This document shows, in pieces, positions 32,810 through 44,764 of a stretch of 64,000 nt of DNA. The notes under the pieces were generated by a model. That model did not search any database. It was not told the origin of the DNA and saw only the letters and a list, made by a program, of their open reading frames with translations. The translations under genes were made by a program, and so were the position numbers. The DNA is taken from positions 239,501 through 303,500 of the forward strand of contig OY735225.1 in the NCBI GenBank assembly GCA_963457665.1, read 5' to 3'. How positions within the stretch are numbered: the stretch's first letter is position 1; every line of letters begins with the position of its first letter. The DNA comes from Thysanoteuthis rhombus (Eukaryota; Mollusca; Cephalopoda; Oegopsida; Thysanoteuthidae).

Positions 32810-33922
32810 CTGAAAGAGAGACAACAAAAAAAATTGTAACATTTTTTATTCGTAAAAAGAAAAAAGAGTACCATTAAAATGATTTAAAGCAAAAATACAG
32901 AGGTAAAGACAGGTCTAGTTAGTCACTCAATAGAAAGTGTCATGTGACCGATTTCTTTTGGCACCATGCTGTGTTGGGGTTAATCTATCCAAAAAGATCG
33001 AAAGAAAGGGTGATTAATGGATAAGTTACTACTCTTGCCTTTAGTTGGGCAATAATCCCTAGAAAAAATCAAACGTGATTATCGCTAGACACGAACTAAG
33101 TGATCAATTTAGCATAAACTTACATAGCAAATTCAACCCCTTGCTCAAAATCTATCTAAGGGGAATTTACCTCCCCCCCCCCTAAAAATCCGCTTAATGT
33201 AGACATAATAAGGAGTAAATGTTGAATATTTTAGTTCTCTAGATCCATTGGTCTAGCCTGTACGCATGATGTGCTAAACACGATTCCGACAGCCAGCAAG
33301 CAAGCAAGCCGGATCAATTTGAAACCTATGTTGACAATATTGGTAGACAGTTTCTAATGAAATACAATATGAATGTGACACAAGGCCATAAAAGAGGGAC
33401 TGCTAATGGAAGTAGTTGCGATCTTATCCAACTCTCGATTAATAACATTCCTGACAATTTATATTTGATCAAGAGAACTTGTCCATCGGTTTTTATACTT
33501 CACACAATCGTTCAAGGAGACCACTCTTCCAAATGCAATATATAAAGCTGAGATACATTTCATTTTTATTCTTGAATTCTGTCAGATGAAGTATCACAAA
33601 TCATTGTTATACAAAAAATGTTCTCCAACTTTTTACGTTCAATTTAACTTTATTTGTTGTTCTTTTTTATCACATTTTTTGCTCAGGCTGATTACCCTCC
33701 ATTGTAAATATCAAACTACGACGTTAAAAGAGGAAGATTATGTTAAGAAATAAATGCTATTTTCGTGCTAAGGCTTTTAACTCAATCTAGAATATAAGAG
33801 AGATAACTCTCTTGTCTTATAAAAGTGAATGATATGGTCAAGTAACCGCCTATTTTGAAAAATAGAACATCGAATTCGTGGTGTAAATGGAACATCAAAC
33901 TCATTGTAAGTTTGAATATGAT

Positions 33923-33993
<71 letters not shown>

Positions 33994-36966
33994 AGAGAGA
34001 GGGGGCAGAGATGCCATCACTCTTGGCATATTATTATAGTTACGTACATCATACTTTTGACGCAAAAGATATAGTGACCCCCTACCCCCCCCCAAAAACA
34101 ACGACCAAAATGATGTAAACAGTTTCTTTGAGGTTTTCATTTTGAATTCAACCACAACAAATGACCTAAGTTAGCCTAAAAAAAGAAAAAGATATTTTTG
34201 TACTTTTAAAACACATTTTGGGCTGTTTAGAAAAAGTCAATTTTTGATCGATTTTGCAATTTCACAGGCGTTAACACTGTTGACAAACCAATTTGTAATT
34301 TGTTATCAAATTTCTTTCAAAAATGAAATTGTCGTCAATTAGATAATTTTGTAGGAAAATCATTTATTTTAACGATTTACTTATCCGAATTTTGAGAGAA
34401 AATCACCTAATTTTTTCCTTAAAACATACTGAAAAATAAATTTGCTCACATCAGAGTCATTCAATTACGGAAAGAGTTATCAAAACAGAATTACAGCTCC
34501 AGATTATGGCGCCTTTTAAGTGCATATGGCTGATCATAAGTGATGTGAAAACTGGAAGAGTTGAATTATCTTTACTGTTAAAAATATATTTTCGTCATAT
34601 TTCAAGCAAAATATTTCACGTACTATATATGGACAAAACTATTTTTCTTTTTTCACGAAATAGGTAATAAAACTTGGAAAAATGATGTCTTAACCGGTCT
34701 CCCATAATTACTAAATACCTCAAGTATGTACATAATGAAAAAATTGAAATAATGTTATCGAATATCTCACGAACATTACATTTTTTAAACCTTACATTTT
34801 TCGATTAATAAAACACAGTTTCTTTTAATAACAACTTTTCATGATTTTCCACTAAAATCTAAAAAAAAAAACATTTGTCTATAAAATCAGCTTTTGAAAG
34901 GGATTTAATTTTTTTTCTTATTATCAACAAATATTGACTTTTTGTTTGCACAATACTAAAGTCTACAATATTTTCTTTTAAAGAATCAATTACTCACTTC
35001 CCAAACCCCCCAAAATGTTTTAGTTTTATTTAATTCAACTTCTTTGGATTAAGGTCATAATTTCTATATCTCCGGAGAAGGTTTCAAATATAATTTCAAC
35101 TGATTTAATTTCACCAGAAACTTCATAGATTTTAGAGATATTTTTATTCACCACAATACATTTTATTGAGAATTTCATTAAATCAAATGAAGAAGCTGGT
35201 TGATTAACTTTTTAAAAAATTCCTCTAATTTTTTATTAAAGTGCCCTTTCCATTAATAAATGCATTCAAAATTGGATAAGTTCCACAAATCTTATCGAAA
35301 TACAAAAATTTAATTGGTGGTAGAATTTCAAAATCTGGGCGTATTTGCATACACATTTTCTATACGCTAATGATAACGTACAACTTTTTCAAAGTTTCAA
35401 ACTCTGAAAACAAATAATCTTTACATAATAATTCGCTATTCATTCTTCTAGAGATTTATTTTTACATAAGCTTTGGGCGTTCTTTCCCGTCACTTATTTT
35501 TTCTTCTTCAAGAAGTTTGAGAAGTATCTAATTACAGTAGATTGTTTTTGTCACTCATTACGTACCAGTTCGTTTTTTATCCACCCTAGGGCGCTGTTGA
35601 TCCTGTCTTTTCGTTCTTCGGTCAGTTTCTCGTCTGCTCGATCTTCTGGACTCAGATCAGGGAACCGAGGCACACCGCTAGACCCGATATAGCGATCACG
35701 CCATTGTTGATAGCTTGGACGACGGGTGGCTAAGTTCAAACGATTCGCCATGGCCTTGACTCCTTCCAGGCCGGGAGACTCGCTTCCCTCGTTAAAGTGA
35801 CTGTCATCGAAGCTCTCAAGCCTATAGAGGCTAGAAAAGCTTTCATCAAGTCGGTTATCATTACTACATTCATTTGTAAATTCCGTACGTCTATCGTAAC
35901 AGTCGCCATATTGATATGTGATGCCCCTGAGGTTGTAGTCACCGTTACCATCATCATCGTAATCACTGATGACCACTTGGAAATGATTACTTTTGTTGTT
36001 ATTATTATTGTCATTGGTGTTGTTGTTATTATTATTGTTATCATTATTAAATTTAATGTTGTTATTACAATTGTTGGAACTTTGGTTTCCGTTACTGTCA
36101 TGGTTACCATTCGAGATAACTGATGAAGTTGGCAGTTTAGGCCCTTTAAGCGTTTCCGGATTGTCCTGTTTATCGTTTGTCGAATTGGCGTCTGTTTCGC
36201 CGAAGGTTGACGATTCATCGTCAATGCTTTCATTTTCGTTAATAACAGACAAGGTATTCAGTGGATGCAGAGAGCGCATGCTCTCTGGGGTACTTACTTT
36301 GACAGGTCCATCGCGTAACGGTGATAGGGACAGCGGCCTGAGGGGTAAAGGTAAAGAGAGTGACAGGGGCAGTGAAAGGGGACGGGATGTAGGAACAACG
36401 TTCTTCGTCCGCGTGGTCATCGTGCACGTTTCGCTGGACATTGTCCTTTTCTGTTGATCTTGGTTTTCGCCTTTTTTTCGATTTTTTTTCTTTTTTCTCT
36501 TCCTTTTTTTGCGCGGGTGATTTTGCGGTTGATCACCCTGTTCGTGTTGTCTGTCTCCTTCCACTTCTTGCTCGACTCTGTCGTTCAGTATTTTCTCTTC
36601 TTTGTCTCCAACCTGCCCTATTTCTCCAACAGGTCCCAGAGTCTTTGGTTTTTCTTCCTCCAAATTTGTGTCACGTGATGACGTTAACTTGTCGTTTGCC
36701 ATCTGGTTGCCATCATTGTCATCGTCTCCGTCGTCGTCACTCGAAGAGTCGACTTGTTTTTGCATCGTGGATAGACTTTTTGATTTGATGTTGAGGAAGA
36801 TGTCCAGAGGCAAATATGGTTCGGATAAATCAGTGGGACATTTCGATCGAAAAGTCTGATAGTCCCCATAATTCACCTGATCTGCATCTGTCGTCTGTAT
36901 TCTGCAAACCTCAGCCGTGTTTATACCGTTATTGGATTCTTCACCGGGAATTGACTGAGGCACCAC
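32555..36966 (-). CDS. FAM167: FAM167 family protein (FAM167A/B homologue), two coding exons
   Basis: The exons 36965..35566 and 32809..32555 join in phase 0 (GAACTG|GTACGT and ctctctttcag|GGT). The C-terminal half follows human FAM167A closely: LATRRPSYQQWRDRY, then the DRINSALGWIKNEL helix, then a coiled-coil-like stretch (LATQLLTLRNDIHRLKLERS), a KDELSERETL block and the ending LGVTRMNISSRRFSMC. Vertebrate FAM167 proteins have about 160 to 215 residues. This one has at least 484, because a long disordered N-terminal region precedes the domain. That region is rich in Asp/Ser, then Lys/Arg (about residues 85..99 from Met at 36765), Leu/Ser/Pro and Asn. Human FAM167A is tied to autoimmune risk and reported to act in non-canonical NF-kB signalling; a role here is unknown. 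Confidence 0.9.
32909..33360 (-). mobile_element. Family A element in the FAM167 intron
   Basis: It runs from caggtctagttagtcactca to ttggtagacagtttctaat with both ends present. It sits about 100 bases upstream of the last FAM167 exon, in the same orientation as the gene's minus strand. Confidence 0.8.
33925..33991. repeat. (TA)n microsatellite in the FAM167 intron
   Basis: About 33 TA units followed by a short GA block. Confidence 0.95.
33995..35540. other. FAM167 intron, AT-rich, no repeat recognised
   Basis: Simple AT-rich intron sequence. Poly-T and poly-A runs are frequent. I see no exon in it. Confidence 0.5.
35566..36965 (-). CDS. FAM167: FAM167 large 5' coding exon, start uncertain
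   Basis: The frame is open from 36993 down to the donor at 35565, but it has no ATG until 36765 (ACGATGC, A at -3). From there 400 codons are encoded. The 66 codons before it look coding (for example SEPYLPLDIFLNIKSKS), so a spliced upstream exon with the true start is possible. TTTAG|TGG at 36966 would serve as acceptor in phase 1. Asn-rich (about 28 residues) and Leu/Ser/Pro-rich tracts suggest slippage-driven length variation. The plus-strand Val/Ile-rich frames across it are shadows. Confidence 0.85.
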
Positions 36967-36996
36967 TAAAGTGATATTTAGTTCAGGCTCTTGTCA

Positions 36997-37185
36997 GCTT
37001 TCTTTTATCGATTCAATATCCATATCTTTCCAGACTGTTTTCTTCTGTGAAAAGATATACTTTATTAAAAGCATTTGTCTATCGAGAAATGGCGTAATAA
37101 ATGTGTTTTGTTTTTTTTTGCTCCAAGCTCTTCTAAGATTTAAAGTGCTGATTCTCCGCAAAGACGTGAATTGTTCGAAGTAAAC
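36997..37185 (-). other. Possible 5' leader exon of FAM167
   Basis: A good acceptor (ttttttctactttcag|GTTTAC) lies at 37186, and no stop occurs in the FAM167 frame from there until a TGA at 36996..36994. If the exon starts here, that in-frame TGA makes this part untranslated and Met at 36765 the start. If the acceptor at 36966 is used, this stretch is intron. Confidence 0.35.
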
Positions 37186-37189
37186 CTGA

Positions 37190-38160
37190 AAGTAGAAAAA
37201 ATAGCTGTAGTTAAACGTATACAAAAAATGATAAAGAGAGATATAATTGAAATAGTATATAAATGAAAAAAATGCAATACATAAACATTAGTTTTTCCTT
37301 CTTCCGCACACTTTTCTTTACATAACGTTCTTCTTGGGCTTAGCATTCATTACCTAAATACAGTCTTTAATTTTTCGTTCTGGTTTGATTAACGCCGACT
37401 AACAATTGTGGCCTGTAGCCACTACCTTCAATTTCTTGGTCCTGTAGACATAAACTCTAGTTAATCCGGTAACTCTTTTAATCCGACGAACCCCTTTAAA
37501 GGACAAAGAAGGAAACGAATTAATTCAGGTTTTATAATGAACCACTTCCACGATTCACTATTTTGGAGACGATTGCTGTTTCTTTTTAATGTCTCATGTA
37601 ATCGTCGTGATTGTTCTTGAAATTATTGACTGTTTTTGTTTGTAGTTTATTTCGATGGTGCACAAGTAGTGAGTTCTAGTAGTTTATAATTAGTTGAGAG
37701 TTTTTTTTGTTTTTTTTTTGTAGAGTTTGTTTTGGGGGGTTGGGGGGGTTGCAGTGTCCTTCACATGATTTTTGTTATTTCTTCTATTCACAATGAAGAT
37801 ATTTTTTAAGTCGAGGATAATATAAACAATGGAGGGTAATCCTTTGAAATATGTGCATTAAAACGTTGTAGTCAATATTTTGTAAGGGAAATGATATAGT
37901 ACATACATGATTAGCGTGGCCATTCTGAATGGTCGAAAAGGGGCTAGATTTTTCCCGTTGATCAAATAATGTTTTTTTTTGTTTTTGTTTTTTTTTTTGG
38001 ACAAAAGGACTTTTTACTTCAAAGCCAATACGGCATATAATTAGGGTTAGCATTAAGGTTTGTACACAATTTGGGGATTAGGGTTAGTTGGTAGGTATGA
38101 GGTTAGTGTTTCTAATTTTCTAATTATCATCGGTGCTATTTGGTTTCATGGAAATTAAAT
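37190..38160. other. Spacer upstream of FAM167
   Basis: AT-rich with T- and G-runs (ggggggttgggggggttg at about 37734). Two short (gtta)ggg strings at 38043..38110 resemble the interior of family B. No promoter element can be named with confidence. Confidence 0.35.
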
Positions 38161-38463
38161 CTACCTTCATCATCATCATCATCATCATCATCAATCTTTC
38201 AACGTCCGTTTTTGGACATAGACCCTCCCCAGGATTAGCAATACTTCTCTATCATGGGCGTCACGGAGCCAGTACTTTCTGAATTTGTCTAGCTCGTCTC
38301 TCCATGTAATATTCTGCCAGCCTCGGTTGCGCATATGATCTCAGGGAATCCATGTCGTGAGTCGCAATGTCCATTGGTTGTCTGCCGTTCTTGCAGCATG
38401 GCCAGCTCACTGCCATTTGAGATTTTTAGTGGATTCTATGATGCCCCTGACTCTTGTCTTTTC

Positions 38464-39078
38464 TCAGATGTACTGTGCTGCCTTATGGTCTCTCGATGTG
38501 AGACCCAGCATAATTTTTTTATGTGCACGTTGCGTGGTTCTCAATTTTCGGATTTGTCTCTTGGTTAGGTTCCATGTTTCAGCTGCATAAGTGACTATTG
38601 GAAGGATGCATTGGTTGTACACCCTTCTTTTTAAGATTAATGGGATCTTCTTATTTTTGAAAGTTGAACTTGCTCTGCAAAAGACTTGCCATCGTAGTGT
38701 GATTCTTCGCTTAATTTCTTCTTCTTTTGAGGGTCTCATGGAGATTCGTTGTCCTAGGTAGATGTAGTGATCTACTTCCTCCAGTTCTGTGTCTTCGATT
38801 TTGATCTCAGTGTTTTTATCTCCGATGTGGTTGTTGCACATGATCTTCGTCTTGCTGAAGTTCATAAGTAGGCCGACTTTCATGCTTTCTTCATTTAGTT
38901 CATCTATCATTAGTTGGAGGTCGTGTAGGTTCTCTGCGAAAAGCACAATGTCGTCTACAAATCTGATGTTGCTCAGATATTCGCCGTCTATTTCAATCCC
39001 TTTACCCCCCCCCCTCAATCTAGTCTTCTGAAGATCATCTCGAGTCAGGTCGTGAAGAGTTTGATGAGCTAGTATCAC
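38464..39078 (-). pseudogene. RTE reverse transcriptase, C-terminal part
   Basis: The frame resumes with KGIEIDGEYLSNIRFVDDIV, keeping the motif C Asp pair (FVDD), then the thumb and the ITLRWQVFCRASSTFKNKK and YAAETWNLTKRQIRKLRTTQ blocks, and stops after DHKAAQYI. The first 20 or so codons in this frame are not RT sequence, which shows where the shift lies. A 10-C run at 39005 is next to the break. Confidence 0.9.
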
Positions 39079-39979
39079 CTTGTCTTACTACTTTCTGGAG
39101 CTGAAAGGGGTCTGAGTCTTTATGTAACCTGATAAAGGAGCCGCTGTGATTGTATATATGTTTCAGCACTTCAACATATGCTGTATCTACACCTTGTCGA
39201 GTGATGGCCTCCATGACCTTAGGGATTTCCACAGAGTCGAACGCCTTTTTGAAGTTGATAAATGCTACGGCGAGTGGTAGTTTATATTCAGCTGCTTTTT
39301 CTTTCAGCTGATTTATCGAATGCAGGTGGTCCATAATCGAGTTGCTTCTTCTAAAGCCAGCTTGTTCACGTGGCTGGTTTTCATCAAATGTTTTCGTAAT
39401 TCGGTTGGTGATGATCTTTCTGAAAAGTTTGTAGACACAGCTGAGTAGGCTTATAGGCCTGTAGTTGTTGAGGTCTTTCAGGTTTCCTTTTTTATATAAG
39501 AGCATTATAATTGCAGTGTTCCAACCGTCTGGGACTTTACTGTGTTTTAGACACAAGTTGAAGAGGACAGCCAGTTTCCTACTGATGATTTTACCTGCTT
39601 TTCGGAGTAGGTCGATGGTGATGTTGTCTGGTCCAGGGGCCGTTCCTTTCTTCGTTTGTTTAATGGCTTGTTTCAACTCCCACGGGGTTACTTTTGGGAA
39701 GTCCCCGAGTTGATTGCTCACGTCTTGCGAATCCCGCTCATTGTTTTGTAGTCCTTGTTTGAACGAATGAAGTTTTTGGTAGAATTCTTTGGCACGTTCG
39801 ACAATCCTTTCTCTGTCTGTTGTTAGGTTCCCATTTTCCTCGAGTATGCTAATTATTTGCCTTCTTCCTGACCTTGGGCCTTTGTGTATAGCTTTTGAGC
39901 CCCGACCTCTTTCAAGAGTCGATTCAATGACTGCCGTCGTGTATCTCCTTCTGTCTTCCCTTTGTTTTTTCTTGATCAA
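39035..39979 (-). pseudogene. RTE reverse transcriptase, N-terminal part
   Basis: 314 codons carry fingers and palm motifs: NYRPISLLSCVYKLF, EQAGFRRSNSIMDHL, motif A as AFINFKKAFDSVE and the RQGD motif. In motif A the catalytic Asp is Asn (FIN for FID), which should kill the enzyme. After RQGDT the frame is lost. It was once needed for target-primed reverse transcription. Confidence 0.9.
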
Positions 39980-39998
39980 TTTATTTAGTTCAGACTCT

Positions 39999-40322
39999 TC
40001 AATTCCTATGTTCTTTGTTGGAGTTTACTTGTATTTTACATCGTACCATTCTGTGGTCGCTGGCTACATTGACTTGATTCAGGACTTGGACGTCCTTGAC
40101 GATATTGTTTTTGTCCGTTAGGATGTAGTCTATTTTGTTCTTTGTTTCGTGATTGGGGCTCTTCCAAGTCCATTTCCTATAGGGTCCCTTCTTGAAGAAG
40201 GTGTTCATGATTTTGAATCCATTAGCTGTTGCAAAGTTTACAAGATCTTCTCCTCTCTCGTTCCGTACTTTGTATCCGAATTTGCCGACGCAATCTTCAT
40301 TTCCTACCTGTGCGTTGATGAT
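39999..40322 (-). pseudogene. RTE endonuclease domain, C-terminal remnant
   Basis: The reading runs from INAQVGNE through NERGEDLVNFATANG to MNTFFKKGPYRKWTWKSPN and ASDHRMVRCKIQ. The SDH motif is the last conserved element of the AP-endonuclease fold. The N-terminal half is lost at the 5' truncation. Confidence 0.85.
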
Positions 40323-40325
40323 AAC

Positions 40326-43228
40326 ATTAGTCGTTTAAAAACAAATCTAGATACTTTTGGTCATGCAAAATGGCCATGCAACAACAGTCAATCATGTATA
40401 ACATGTGTTCGAGTTGTCATCCTTGCAAAATAAGTACATAACCTTTATTTGCCACTATTCCAAAAGATTGCTGATACTTTTTGCTAGATATAGTATAAAC
40501 ATGATAAAGTTAACGCAGTGTGGATCCTCGGATCGTAAAAAGCATATAAAATTATTCCATAAAACAATTATAGATCGATTGGAGGAACGGGACGAGATCT
40601 TGGAAACATAAGATCTCAGAAAGACACGGAGAGACGAGATGAACGTGGGAAAGACTAGGAAATATTGAGAAGGACCGATGGATGCTTCAGACTTACAAAC
40701 CATGTTTCTGTAAATTCATTGTGACTTCTATGAAAGTGAATCGAAGCCCCACGATTGATGGAGCGGGTCGAGTAAAGAATCATCGACGAATAATAATAGA
40801 GATTTGGAACCAGAAAAGAAACAGACTAATCATTAGGAATTCTGACGGATAGAAAACGGTGATTGTTACTTCTTCCGCGTTAAATTCACAACATTTCTGC
40901 GTTAGATTTTGCAGCATTATGTTTGTCTGGGACCTCAGAACGGTAATTTTGAAATTTTCTCAGATCTAAAAAAAAAAAATCCTTATCTGTGAATTTATTC
41001 TCTCAAAAATTTAATTTTCAAACAAGAAGAGAAAATTCTACGATTTAAAAGTCTATTTTATTAAATTCAATAAGAAAGATAGGTTTAATGTTTAAAGTTA
41101 GTTTCAGAGCAAAGTATTTGATTTAGGGTTAAGGTTTAGGATTGAGTCAGTATTAAGGTTAGTATTTGGGGTTCACATTAGGGTTATTGTTTAGAGTTAA
41201 GTATATAAATCAATTACGAAACAAATGAAAGCAGCAAACTTATTATCACGATGGTAATGTAGGGTGGTAGTTTTGGGGAAAATAGTTTTCACCGTCTAGA
41301 TGTTTAGAATTTAACGCTGAAATGGTAACTATCGCCCAGAAAACAGCTATAACTGTGAGCAATACCCCAAGATTCTTAGTACAGAAAGAAAAATACACCA
41401 TACAGGAAGTATTGTAGATCGTCGTTATCGTAAAATATATAACAAATCATCCCTTGACACGAATCATTGTGGATCAATAAATGTTACCGAAAATACCTCT
41501 TCTATTCGAGAATCTACAGTATATTTTGCCCACTTGACAGAGGCTATAATCGTCTATCGCTTGTGAAGAAGCCCGTTACAATGTTACGACATGTTAGAAA
41601 CTTGATTTGAAATCATGGTGGCGTTCAACACTAGACGCTTCGCTAAAAAAAGTTTATATTTTGGTTGTCGTTGACTTCGACATCAAGCAAAAGGAATAAA
41701 AGCGCTTTATGTCACGTACATGTTGTTTAATGTCAAATGTTATATTTTTGTCAAACCCCTACTATTTGAGTTTTGACTTATTTTCATAAGTCACACCAAA
41801 AACCAGTGACGTCTCGTACGCAAAAACTGATGACGAATTCGCTCTCCCAGTAGAGGTCTACTTGTTTTACCAAAGTTTGCAAATACCATTAACAAGAACT
41901 ACTAATGAAGTAGTTGATATGACATTCGTAGTTATGGGAAATATTGTACGGAGAAATTAATTCTGTTTTGTTTACCTTCCGGATTTTAATAAAGCCATCG
42001 ACTTTAACCCTAGCGCAGCCTCCTTGTCTCATTTTTTCCCCAATGCTGACATTTTTTTTAGTTTGGGAGAGGTATTCTGATCTAGGGGCATTACTTATAG
42101 TTCAGCATTCTCTCATTTAATTAAAAAGTATTTGTAAAAATTTTCTTCAAAGTCAAATTGTTGATAAGGAGTGAGGAAGTAGGAAATGGTTATGAAAGAG
42201 TAGAACAGAGGAAAATCAGAAAAAGTATAAAATACAGATTTATACTTGAATTTGAATTTAAATCTAGGATTGAATTTGATTTAATTTGATATTAGATTCA
42301 AGTTTAAATCGTGATAGGCTAAGCAGATCAATCTTAATTTTTTTTGTAAGATTATTCCAATTTGAAACGCATTGGTGATCGAATTTAATCCACATCTAGT
42401 TGTTATGCAGCATAGAGGTATCCCAAATTGGAGCCTTTTGTACTTAATGAATGAATATCTGTCACTCGTCTAAAATACTCTTGAAGACAAAGTTGGTATA
42501 CCTTAATGAATCATTTACAAACAAACAATTTCGAGTTTTAGGATGTAGAGATTAGCTTATATAGGGTTACAACGTCAGAAAAAATATCTTGTTGAATTAA
42601 GATGACAATAAGCTAAGAACGAAAGGAAAGAAAACCCGATGATATCGTAACAAATATCAAAGCAATAGTCAAAACGGCAAGTCAGCCTGAAGAGACTTCT
42701 TAAAAGTTATCTTCGGGCCAAGGCCACATTTATAAAATACTAAGTGAGGAGCGAACCCTCAAGCTATGTGCTACGAGATTAGGCACAGCTACTGATTAGA
42801 CACAGACACAAGAACGGCTGCTTTCAAATGACTTTTGGGATTCTTTCGAACCGTCTTGTTATAAACAAATTGAACATTTCCCTACGCGACGTAGCAGTAT
42901 TCTTCCGATCTATTTTTGAAAATTTCGATGATTCATGAAATTGTTCAAGTGCCACGTTGCAGTCAGATAAGATAGTCATATCTTATAATACGTACTCTCT
43001 TAGTGACCGATTAAATTATTATTCTGGGTAAACATAAAGTCTGTACCCGCAGCCTTTATCATCTATGATCATACCTAAAAAAAAAAAAAAAAAACTATGC
43101 AAGATAGAAATGTGAATGTTGTGGCATTACGAACACTAGTTGAGAGGTTCATTTCTGTACTGATGGAGTTGTAATTATCAGTATCGAAATAGCGACTATA
43201 CGTTTGAATACTTTATGCTTATCCCGTA
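40326..43228. other. Non-coding spacer
   Basis: No exon or complete repeat was identified. (gtta)ggg strings and aaatgaaagcagcaaac at 41110..41245 resemble a family B remnant. An 18-A run lies at 43079. Confidence 0.4.
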
Positions 43229-43711
43229 AAGGTTTGTTACTGGTTCGCAAACTAAAATATCAAAGGAAGATAACAAATGACGCTGACTTATGTGGCTTAC
43301 CATTTGAAAATGTATTTCAATAAATTCAATTATAATGGATATGATTTAATTCCATGGTGGATTTTAGAAGTTAGGTTAGTTTTGGGGTTCGTGTTTGTTA
43401 TAGGGTTATTCAATTAATTTCTATTATTAGTTGGCAGTGTATATTCTTCTCAATTTTATAATTATGAAAGAGATGTTTAATTGTCTTTCGCTGTTACTTG
43501 TAGCATCAACTTAACCCTAACTCTAACCCAGACCTTAAAAACCAAATTATATCCTTTATAATTGAATTTTATAAAATTCAATTTTAAATTATCATTTTTC
43601 TGCTTTCATTAATTCCTTATCACGTTAGTAGTAGCAACCACCCAAATCAACGTCACTTGTTATTTCCCTTTGATATTTTATATTGCGAACCGGTAACAAA
43701 CATTTACCTGA
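43229..43711. mobile_element. Family B element, complete, long terminal inverted repeats
   Basis: The left end (tttgttactggttcgcaaac, taaaatatcaaaggaagataac) is inverted at the right end, whose reverse complement reads tttgttaccggttcgcaata, taaaatatcaaagggaaataac. The arms continue inward for 150 bases or more (attataaaggatat, gttagggtt). There is no coding potential. It is best called a MITE or foldback element. It carries the GGGAGATAAC-type motif common in mollusc genomes. Confidence 0.85.
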
Positions 43712-43904
43712 TCATCCTGCCTAACAAAATTGGCATGCCTGCTTGCTGGTTAAGATAGTAGTGTATTTCCCACCGGTGTCAATAGTGGCCATTGTGAACG
43801 TTCCCGTTTCAGAATGGCCACCACATCAGCTGTAGAGTGATTTTCTTAGTTGATTTTCTTGTTGCTAATACAACGCTGTCACTCGTTAAAAGGTGCTCTG
43901 TAAG

Positions 43905-44760
43905 TGGTATAGAATCTACAGAAGACTAGACTGGGGTGGGGTAAAGGGATTGAAATAGACGGCAAGTATCTGAGCAACCTCAGATTTGCAAACGACATTG
44001 CCTTTTTCGCAGAGAACCTACACGACCTCCAACTAATAATAGATGAACTAAATGAAGAAAGCGAGAAAGTCGGCCTACTTATGAACTTCAGCAAGATGAA
44101 GATCATGTGCAACAACCACATTGGAGATAAAAACAAAAAAAAATCAAAATCGAGGACACAGGACTGGAGGAAGTAGATCATTACATCTACCTAGGACAAC
44201 GAATCTCCATGAGACCCTCAAAAGAAGAAGAAATCAAGCGAAGAATCACACTACGATGGCAAGCCTTTGGCAGAGCAAGTTCAACTTTCAAAAATAAGAA
44301 GATCCCATTAATCTTAAAAAGAAGGGTGTACAACCAATGCATCCTCTCAATAGTCACTTATGCAGCTGAAACATGGAACCTAACCAAGAGACAAATCCGA
44401 AAATTGAGAACCACACAACGTGCACATAAAAAAATTATGCTGGGTCTCACATCGAGAGACCATAAGGCAGCACAGTACATCTGAGAAAAGACAAGAGTCA
44501 GAGACATCATAGAATCCACTAAAAATCTCAAATAGTAGTGGGCTGACCATGCTGCAAGAATGGCGGACAACCGATGGACATTGCGACTCACGACATGGAT
44601 TCCCCCGAGATCATATGTGCAACCGAGGCTGGCAGAGTATTAGATGGAGAGACGAGCTAGACAAATTCAGAAAGTACTGGCTCCGCGACGCCCATGAAAG
44701 AGAAGTGTTGCTAATCCTGGGGAAGGTCTATGTCCAACGACGGACGTTGAAAGACTGATA
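43905..44760 (+). mobile_element. RTE retrotransposon, 3' copy of about 0.85 kb
   Basis: It starts at the RT block before KGIEIDGKYLSNLRF and runs to gacggacgttgaaagactga. It has no long GAT tail. The catalytic FADD/FVDD motif reads FAND, so an Asp is lost, and the frame shifts near 44145 in an A-run. Over the shared part it is nearly identical to the minus copy at 38.2..39.0 kb, so both are young and form an inverted pair 5 kb apart. Confidence 0.9.
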
Positions 44761-44764
44761 ATGA

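Larger units (their letters stand above)
38163..40325 (-). mobile_element. RTE-clade non-LTR retrotransposon, 5'-truncated copy
   Basis: Read on the minus strand it holds the end of an apurinic-type endonuclease domain (40322..39999; KWTWKSPN, KNKIDYILTD, SDHRMVRCK) and a reverse transcriptase (39979..38464; GTAPGPDNI, NYRPISLLS, EQAGFRRSNS). A 3' region follows, ending in about ten GAT units (38165..38193). The usual length of an RTE element is about 3.2 kb, so roughly the first kilobase is missing. It is inactive: frames break near 39060 and between the endonuclease and RT parts. It is closely similar to the copy at 43905..44760. Confidence 0.93.

Noticed and set aside
35797-36859. Plus-strand frames of 74 to 154 codons opposite the FAM167 exon
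   Set aside because: They are shadows of the minus-strand exon, whose product matches a known family. Their Ile/Val runs mirror the Asn-rich tract.
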